From: Rubrobacteraceae bacterium
Lineage (GTDB): Bacteria; Actinomycetota; Rubrobacteria; Rubrobacterales; Rubrobacteraceae
Assembly (NCBI GenBank): GCA_030448125.1
Contig: JAUJNO010000009.1
Location: forward strand, 91,878 to 155,877
Length of the DNA: 64,000 nucleotides
Reading direction: 5' to 3'
Below are positions 57,737 to 64,000 of the stretch, piece after piece. Numbering within the stretch: the stretch's first letter is position 1; each line of letters begins with the position of its first letter. Under the pieces are notes generated by a model. That model saw nothing but the letters and a program-made list of their open reading frames with translations. It did no database searches and was not told the DNA's origin. The position numbers and the translations under genes were made by a program.

Positions 57737-59116
57737 CTATCCGTCCCCCAGGTCCAGGTCCTTGAGCTTGTCGAAGGCCCCGGTCCGAAGGCCATCGCCG
57801 ACCCGGTCCCCGCGGTCCCGGTCGCGGCCACCGCGATCACGGTCGCGGTCCCGATCCCTGTCACGCGAGCCCGAGCCGCGCGGCTCGAAGTCGCGGCGGA
57901 ACCGGTCCTCACGGCGCGGCCGGTCGCCGCGGTCGCCGCGGTCGCCCTGGTCCTCACGGGCGCCGCTGTCTTCTGTGTCGTCACGGTCACCCCGATCCTC
58001 GCGCTCCTCCTTCTTCGGCCTGAGCGAGAGGGAGAGGCGGCGGCGCTTGGCGTCCACGTCTATTATGCGGGCGTCCACCTCGTCGCCGGAGCGCACGATC
58101 TCGTCCGGCGTCTCGACGTGATGCTCGGCCAGCTCGGAGATGTGGATAAGGCCCTCGACGCCCTCCGCTACCTCGACGAACGCGCCGAAGGAGACAAGCT
58201 TCGTCACGCGGCCCTGGATCTGCTCCCCGACGTTGACCCGCTCGACGATCTCCTGCCACGGGTCCTTCCGGGTCTGCTTGAGGCCGAGCGAGATCCGCTC
58301 CCGGTCCCGATCCACCTCCAGCACCTTGACGCTAACCTCCTCGCCGACCTCGACGACCTCGCTCGGATGATCGACGTGGTTCCACGAGAGCTCGCTTATG
58401 TGAATGAGCCCGTCTATCCCCTCCAGATCCACGAACGCCCCGAAGTCGACCAGGTTCGAGATGGTGCCCGAGACGATGTCACCCTCCTGGAGCGTCGTGA
58501 GGATGCGGTGCCGCTCTTCCTTGCGCTCCTCCTCGAGGACCGCCCGCCTGGAGAGCACCACGTTGTTCCGGCTCCGGTTTAGCTCGATCACCTTGCACTC
58601 CAACCTCTGGCCCATGAACGAGTCGAGGTTCCTGACGCGCCGGATGTCGACCAGGCTCGCCGGCAAGAATCCCCTGAGACCGATGTCCAGGATGAGGCCG
58701 CCCTTGACCACCTCGATGATCGGGCCCTCGACCGTGCGCTGATCCTGATGGGCCTCCTCGATGCGGTTCCACGCCTTCTCGAAGGCCGCCCGCTTGGCCG
58801 AGAGGATCAGACGCCCGTCGGCGTCCTCCTTCTGCAGGACCAGGGCCTCTATGTGCTGCCCGAGCTCCACGATCTCGTGCGGGTCCGCGCCCTTACGGAT
58901 GGAGAGCTCGTTGGAGGGGATGAGCCCCTCGGATTTGTAACCTATGTCGACGAGGACCTCGTCCTTGTCGATGCGAACGACGTCACCCTCGACGATGTCG
59001 CCGTCCTTGAAGTCGATGAGGACTGATTCGTCTATGGGGACGATCTCCCCATTCTCCTCTTTGAAAAAGTCCCTCATCGTTAGCGCACGAGACGCGCTCT
59101 CAGTGGTATTCGCCAT
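57737..59116 (-). CDS. rpsA: 30S ribosomal protein S1 (four S1 repeats) with charged Arg/Asp-rich tail
   Basis: GDIVEGDVVRIDKDEVLVDIGYKSEGLIPSNELS...GDIVSGTISNLVDFGAFVDLEGIDGLIHISELSW...GRVTKLVSFGAFVEVAEGVEGLIHISELA. Confidence 0.95.
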   Translation of the reverse strand: MANTTESASRALTMRDFFKEENGEIVPIDESVLIDFKDGDIVEGDVVRIDKDEVLVDIGYKSEGLIPSNELSIRKGADPHEIVELGQHIEALVLQKEDADGRLILSAKRAAFEKAWNRIEEAHQDQRTVEGPIIEVVKGGLILDIGLRGFLPASLVDIRRVRNLDSFMGQRLECKVIELNRSRNNVVLSRRAVLEEERKEERHRILTTLQEGDIVSGTISNLVDFGAFVDLEGIDGLIHISELSWNHVDHPSEVVEVGEEVSVKVLEVDRDRERISLGLKQTRKDPWQEIVERVNVGEQIQGRVTKLVSFGAFVEVAEGVEGLIHISELAEHHVETPDEIVRSGDEVDARIIDVDAKRRRLSLSLRPKKEEREDRGDRDDTEDSGAREDQGDRGDRGDRPRREDRFRRDFEPRGSGSRDRDRDRDRDRGGRDRDRGDRVGDGLRTGAFDKLKDLDLGDG

Positions 59117-59213
59117 GTAGCAGTTGCTTTCCTTCTCTTCGTTGCTTGTCAGAAAGATTATACAAGAAACGCGAGGACAAAAATCCTCGCAGGTCTTTGA
59201 TGCTAATTCTACC

Positions 59214-61724
59214 TCATCTAGCCGACCACGGGCGCACGCGCCCCCACCTCTCTCCGACCTTTACTTCGACCTCCAGAGGAGGATGCAGATCGTAGGCCGC
59301 CACCATCCTCTCCGCCGCGAGCTCAGCCACCTCGTCCACGCGCTCCTCGTCGACGTCGAAGACGAGTTCGTCGTGTACCTGCATCAGCATGTCCGTGCCG
59401 AGAGAGCGGAGCCGCGGCTGGAGATCGACCATCGCCACCTTGATGATGTCCGCCGCCGTCCCCTGCACCCGCGCGTTGAACGCGATACGCTCCCCAAGCT
59501 TGCGGACGTTCTTGTTCGAATTCCTCAGCTCCGGCACGTACCTGCGCCGTCCGAAGAGCGTCGTCGCATACCCGAGCTCCTCCGCCTCCTCCAGCGTGCT
59601 CTGCATGAACTGCGTCACCTTCGGGTAGCGCTCCAGGTAGCGCTTGATGTACCGCTCCGCCTCCGCCGGATGCACGTTCCCCAACCGCGTCGCCAGCCCG
59701 AAGCCCGAGATGCCGTACAGGATGCCGAAGTTGACCATCTTCGCCCGGCGCCGGAGTTCTGGCGTCACGCTCTCCGGCCTGACGTCGAAGACCTCCGCGG
59801 CCGTGCGGGTGTGGACGTCCTCACCTCCCGTGAACGCCTCCACGAGCGCCGGCTCCCCGGTCATGTGCGCGAGTATCCTCAGCTCTATCTGCGAGTAGTC
59901 GGCGACCACGAGCCTGCGGCCCGGCGAGGCGGTGAAGGCGTCCCGGATGCGGGCGCCCATCTCGGTGCGGATCGGGATGTTCTGCAAGTTCGGCGAGTCG
60001 CTGGAGAGGCGTCCCGTCGCGGTCGTCGTCTGGTTGAGCGTGCTGTGGATGCGGCCGTCTTCCCCGATCAGCTTGACCAGGCCGTCTATGTACGTGCCCT
60101 TGAGCTTCGCCAGCTCGCGGTAGGCGGTGATCCTATCCGCTATCGGGTGCTCGATGGCGAGCTGCTGCAAGACCTTGGCGTCGGTCGAGTAGCCGGTCTT
60201 GGTCTTGCGGACCGGCGGGATGCTCATCTCCTCGAAGAGGACCTCTCCGAGCTGCTTGGGGGAGCCGATGTTGAAGGGATGTCCGACCTCCTCGAAGATA
60301 CGGGCCTCCAACTCCTCGATCCGCCCCTCTATCTCCCCTCCGACCTCTTCGAGCGTCGAGACGTCGACCGGCATCCCGATCCCCTCTATCTCCCCCAACA
60401 CGTCCGCGAGCGGCAGTTCCACGTCGTAGTAGAGCCTTGCGAGACCCATCTCCTCCAGCTCCTCGTTGAGCTTCGGCGAGAGCGCGTGGATCAAAGCGGC
60501 CCGCCGGGCCGCCTCCCGGACGCCGAGATCGTCGTGCCGGACCTCGACCTCCGCCATCCCCCGCTGAGGCTCCCCGGCCAGAGCTTCGAGCTCGTAACTC
60601 CCCAGCCCCGGCTTTATGAGGTACCCCGCGAGGTACGTGTCGAAGCTCGCCCCCCGCACCCCGAGCTTCTTGGCGTCGTGTACCTTGAGGGGATGCTCGG
60701 AAACCCCGTCCGCAAGCCGCACCTCGTCTTCGGCAACGGCGACGCACCAGCGCCCGTCTCCGACCGGGGCCGCGGCAACCGGCTCGAAGGAGAGCTCGAC
60801 GGGCTCTCCGGAGACGCGCACCTCCAGCCTCTCCAGGGGCGGGAGCTGCTCGCCGCCTACGACCGGCAGCTCGGCGAAGCGAGGCTCCAGGCTCCGGAAC
60901 TCGTAACGACGCAGGATCTCACGGCTCTCCGGCGCTATCCCCTCGAACCTCAACGCCTCCGCGTCGAACTCCACCGGAGCGTCGAAGCGCATCCTCGCCA
61001 ACTCCAGGGACAGAAACGCGTTCTCCCGGTCCTCCTCGAGCTTCTTGCGCGTCCCCTTCGCCTTGACCTTTTCCAGGTTCTCGTACAGGTTCTCGACGGT
61101 ACCGAACTCTTTGAGGAGGTTCGCGGCGCCCTTGGGGCCGATGCCCTTTACGCCGGGGATGTTATCCGAGGGATCGCCGACCAGGGCCTTGTAGTCGGGA
61201 ATCTGCTCCGGCGTCACGCCGTACTCCTCGATGACCTCCTCGCGCCCGTACTCCTTCGTCTCCGAGACGCCGCGCGTCGTCCTCAAGACCTTCACCTCAC
61301 CGTCCACGAGCTGCATCGCGTCCTGGTCGCCGGTCACGATCTTGAGCTGCACGTCCTCGGGGATGCGCTTGCTAAGAGTCGCGAGCACGTCATCGGCCTC
61401 GAAGCCCTCGGCCCTCATCGCCGGTATATTCATGGCCTCTAGGATCTGGTCGAGGTGGTCGAGCTGCACCTTGAGCTCCTCGGGCATCGCGGTGCGCTGC
61501 GCCTTGTACTCCGGGTAGATCTCCATCCGGAACGCGGGCTTCCCACTGTCCCACACCACCCCGAGCCCGACCTCTTCGTCGTTCTCGCCGAGCAGCTTCA
61601 AGACCATGCTCGTGAAGCCGTAAAGAGCGTTGGTCGGCAGACCACTCGTCGTCGCGATGCTCTGCGGCAGCGCGTAGAACGCCCGGTAGAGCAGAGAGAA
61701 ACCATCGATGAGGTAGACACGCAT
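59214..61724 (-). CDS. polA: DNA polymerase I (degenerate 3'-5' exonuclease domain not assessed)
   Basis: MRVYLIDGFSLLYRAFYALPQSIATTSGLPTNALYGFTSMVLKLL...ADYSQIELRILAHMTGEPALVEAF...MLMQVHDELVFDVDEERV. Confidence 0.97.
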   Translation of the reverse strand: MRVYLIDGFSLLYRAFYALPQSIATTSGLPTNALYGFTSMVLKLLGENDEEVGLGVVWDSGKPAFRMEIYPEYKAQRTAMPEELKVQLDHLDQILEAMNIPAMRAEGFEADDVLATLSKRIPEDVQLKIVTGDQDAMQLVDGEVKVLRTTRGVSETKEYGREEVIEEYGVTPEQIPDYKALVGDPSDNIPGVKGIGPKGAANLLKEFGTVENLYENLEKVKAKGTRKKLEEDRENAFLSLELARMRFDAPVEFDAEALRFEGIAPESREILRRYEFRSLEPRFAELPVVGGEQLPPLERLEVRVSGEPVELSFEPVAAAPVGDGRWCVAVAEDEVRLADGVSEHPLKVHDAKKLGVRGASFDTYLAGYLIKPGLGSYELEALAGEPQRGMAEVEVRHDDLGVREAARRAALIHALSPKLNEELEEMGLARLYYDVELPLADVLGEIEGIGMPVDVSTLEEVGGEIEGRIEELEARIFEEVGHPFNIGSPKQLGEVLFEEMSIPPVRKTKTGYSTDAKVLQQLAIEHPIADRITAYRELAKLKGTYIDGLVKLIGEDGRIHSTLNQTTTATGRLSSDSPNLQNIPIRTEMGARIRDAFTASPGRRLVVADYSQIELRILAHMTGEPALVEAFTGGEDVHTRTAAEVFDVRPESVTPELRRRAKMVNFGILYGISGFGLATRLGNVHPAEAERYIKRYLERYPKVTQFMQSTLEEAEELGYATTLFGRRRYVPELRNSNKNVRKLGERIAFNARVQGTAADIIKVAMVDLQPRLRSLGTDMLMQVHDELVFDVDEERVDEVAELAAERMVAAYDLHPPLEVEVKVGERWGRVRPWSAR

Positions 61725-61866
61725 TCGTACCTAGTATACCGGACACTCGCGCACAAAAACCCCGGAGAGCCATCCGCCGCGAGGATTGGCCCCGCGTCCA
61801 CTCGAACGCCATTACACCCGGATTTAATGAGGAGTTTACGCGAGTGAAACCTCAAAGGGCGAAGCG

Positions 61867-63666
61867 ATGCTTAACATGGGTGCGGTTACGAGAGGCGAGA
61901 AGGGAGAGCACGTGGCGAAAGAGCCGGACGTGGTGCGGATCAAGAGGGAAAAGCGTGAACGGCGGGTGGATCCAGCCCCGGCCGGCATGACGAGGAGGCG
62001 CTTTCTGACCTTCCTCGGGGCCGGCTCCGCGGCCCTGACCGCCGGGAGCACCGGCGTCCTTAGCACGGGCCAGGAAGGAGGCGGGGTAAGAAGCGCGGCT
62101 GCTGCGGCCGCCCAGACGTCTGGCGGCGGGGCAGAGGCCTTCTTCACGCCGATAGAACCAACCGACGAGGACGACCTGATCCTGCCCGAGGGCTTCAGGT
62201 ACGACGTCGTACGCAAGTGGGGCGACCAGATCACCGAAGACGCCCCCTACGGCTACAACAACGACTACGTAGCCTACTTCCCCATAGACGCTCTCAACGG
62301 CGGCCAGAGCAGCCAGGACGGCATTCTGTGGGTCAACCACGAGTACGCGGACCCCAAGTGGGTCTCGGAATACCAGGACGGGGAAAAGACCCCCGAGCAG
62401 ATCGCCGAGGAGAAGGCAGCGGTGGGAGGCTCGGTCTTCCGGATCCAAAAGAGTGGCGACAACTGGGAGTTCGTCGAGGACGACCAGTACAACCGCCGGA
62501 TAGACGCGACGACCCCCATGGACCTCACCGGCCCGGCGGCGGGTTCGGAAGAGATGGAGGGGGCGGACGAGGTCATAGGCACGCTCGCCAACTGCGGCGG
62601 GGGGGTAACCCCCTGGAACACCGTCCTCACCTGCGAGGAGAACTTTCAGGATTACTATGGCGCGAGCTCGGACGCCACCGAGACCTCCAGGTACCGCTGG
62701 AACGATGACTCCGACAACGCCCAGCCCCCCGAGCACTACGGGTGGATCGCGGAGATAGACCCCTTCGATCCCGAGTCAAAGCCCCGCAAGCACACCTGGC
62801 TCGGCAGGCTCCGGCACGAGAACGCCGCCGTCACCCTCTCCGAGTCTGGAAAGGTCGTCGTGTACACGGGGCACGATCAGGAGGACCAGCGCATCTACAA
62901 GTTCGTCTCCACGGGCACCTACGACCCCGGCAATCGTGAGGCGAACTTAGATCTGCTAACCGACGGGATGCTCTACGTCGCCAACTTCTCCAACGGCCGC
63001 TGGGTCGCCCTCGACTATGAGAACAACCCCATCTTTAGCGACAACGGTTTCACCAGCCAGGCCGACGTCCTGGTACGCGCCCCCGAGGCAGTCGCCATCC
63101 AGGAAGGCGAGGATGAGGAAGACGTCATCGGAACACCGCTTGACCGCTGCGAGGACATAGAGGTCGCCAGCGACGGCACCGTCTACGCCGCCCTCACCAA
63201 CAACGCGAAGCACGGCAACTTCTACGGGCAAATACTCCGGATTACCGAAGCCGGCAACGACCCCACTGCCGAGGAGTTCGCCTTCGAAGTCTTCGCCGCC
63301 GGCGGCCCTCAGACCGGCTTCGCCAGCCCCGACAACCTCGCCTTCGACCGCAACGACAACCTCTGGATCGTCACCGACATGTCCTCGGACAAGCTAAACG
63401 AGGGTATCTACGAGACCTTCAAAAATAACGGGGCGTTCTTCATGCCCGCGGGAACCGCGGGAATTGGAGGGGATGTCTTCCAGTTTGCCAGTGGCCCCGT
63501 CCAGAGCGAGCTCACCGGCCCCTTCTTTACCCCCGACGGCAGTACCCTCTTCCTCGCCGTCCAGCACCCCGGCGAGGAGACCAAAGACACGAACGAGCCG
63601 ACCAGCACCTGGCCCGACGGCGACATCCCCCGCCCCGCCGTCGTCGCCATAACCGGCTTCGCTTAG
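61867..63666 (+). CDS. PhoX-like (DUF839) phosphatase with Tat signal
   Basis: MTRRRFLTFLGAGSAAL Tat motif; LILPEGFRYDVVRKWGDQI...GILWVNHEYADPKWVS...ANCGGGVTPWNTVLTCEENFQDYYG...HYGWIAEIDPFDPESKPRKHTWLGRLRHENAAV. Confidence 0.92.
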   Translation: MLNMGAVTRGEKGEHVAKEPDVVRIKREKRERRVDPAPAGMTRRRFLTFLGAGSAALTAGSTGVLSTGQEGGGVRSAAAAAAQTSGGGAEAFFTPIEPTDEDDLILPEGFRYDVVRKWGDQITEDAPYGYNNDYVAYFPIDALNGGQSSQDGILWVNHEYADPKWVSEYQDGEKTPEQIAEEKAAVGGSVFRIQKSGDNWEFVEDDQYNRRIDATTPMDLTGPAAGSEEMEGADEVIGTLANCGGGVTPWNTVLTCEENFQDYYGASSDATETSRYRWNDDSDNAQPPEHYGWIAEIDPFDPESKPRKHTWLGRLRHENAAVTLSESGKVVVYTGHDQEDQRIYKFVSTGTYDPGNREANLDLLTDGMLYVANFSNGRWVALDYENNPIFSDNGFTSQADVLVRAPEAVAIQEGEDEEDVIGTPLDRCEDIEVASDGTVYAALTNNAKHGNFYGQILRITEAGNDPTAEEFAFEVFAAGGPQTGFASPDNLAFDRNDNLWIVTDMSSDKLNEGIYETFKNNGAFFMPAGTAGIGGDVFQFASGPVQSELTGPFFTPDGSTLFLAVQHPGEETKDTNEPTSTWPDGDIPRPAVVAITGFA

Positions 63667-63685
63667 AGGCACAAACGAGAAGGAG

Positions 63686-64000
63686 ATGCCCGTGAGAGGG
63701 CACGCGCGGATAGTCGTCGTATTGCTCATCGCCGCAGTGGCTGCCCTACCAGCCTCCGTCGCGCTAGCGCAGCAACCGGAGGCGACGCTCGAAGGCCGGG
63801 CGGTGCTGCCCGCGGACACGTTCGCCGAAGGGCCACCATCAGGCACCAAGCTCGAAGAAGAGACCAAGGGCGGTCGCACGCCGCCCTTCGAGAGTCAGCC
63901 GGTCGGCGGTATCTCGGCGGTGCTGGAAGCCGGAAACGGAGAGTTCCAGGCGATGCCTGACAACGGCTTCGGCAAGAAGGGCAACTCCTCGGACTTCCAG
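63686..64000 (+). CDS. Secreted esterase-like/phytase-family protein, truncated by window end
   Basis: MPVRGHARIVVVLLIAAVAALPASVALAQQPEATLEGRAVLPADTFAEGPPSG...PVGGISAVLEAGNGEFQAMPDNGFGKKGNSSDFQ (PF13449-like start). Confidence 0.75.
   Translation, partial: MPVRGHARIVVVLLIAAVAALPASVALAQQPEATLEGRAVLPADTFAEGPPSGTKLEEETKGGRTPPFESQPVGGISAVLEAGNGEFQAMPDNGFGKKGNSSDFQ

Noticed and set aside
57820-57965. Tandem short repeats read as a possible CRISPR or VNTR locus
   Set aside because: In frame within rpsA and encoding RD/RGD repeats; no spacers or direct repeats of CRISPR length.
59124-61442. 772-aa plus-strand ORF antisense to polA
   Set aside because: Shadow ORF: Arg/Leu/His/Pro-rich, no domain signal, complements a clear polA on the minus strand. 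High GC creates such frames.
1-64000. CRISPR arrays, rRNA operons, prophage, transposases
   Set aside because: Looked for repeat–spacer patterns, rRNA conserved strings and integrase/transposase motifs; none were seen.

Overview
This is a 64 kb high-GC chromosomal window. Gene content and order (whiA–yvcK–rapZ–uvrC/uvrA, gap–pgk–tpiA–secG, polA–rpsA–coaE–uvrB) suggest a deep-branching actinobacterium; Rubrobacter-like is my inference, not checked by search. Most of the window is housekeeping. It holds a PASTA Ser/Thr kinase (cut by the window start), selA/selB with tRNA-Sec, tatA, a peptidoglycan amidase, ahcY, a glycolytic block with secG, tRNA-Leu(GAG), the whiA/yvcK/rapZ block, uvrC, uvrA, uvrB, an ammonium transporter, coaE, rpsA, polA, a PhoX-like phosphatase and a partial phytase/esterase-like gene at the right edge. 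No CRISPR array, rRNA, prophage or intact transposase was seen. The most interesting signals are: (1) an archaeal-type XPB helicase + DUF790/Bax1 nuclease operon in a genome with full UvrABC; (2) uvrA, uvrB and an SRPBCC gene whose conserved N-termini lie upstream of any ATG/GTG/TTG and seem to start at ATC/ATA codons; (3) a DUF2283-like tail on UvrB beside a graveyard of decayed UVR/DUF2283 fragments, plus a DUF4258–DUF2283–zinc-ribbon operon elsewhere in the window; (4) a TATAAT box followed at once by a C-rich-loop hairpin with a short T-rich tract, a candidate small RNA; (5) a chimeric ABC ATPase/permease relic and several single-nucleotide frameshifts; (6) a dispersed short intergenic repeat that appears to supply the C-terminus of AhcY. 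All calls come from reading the sequence only.
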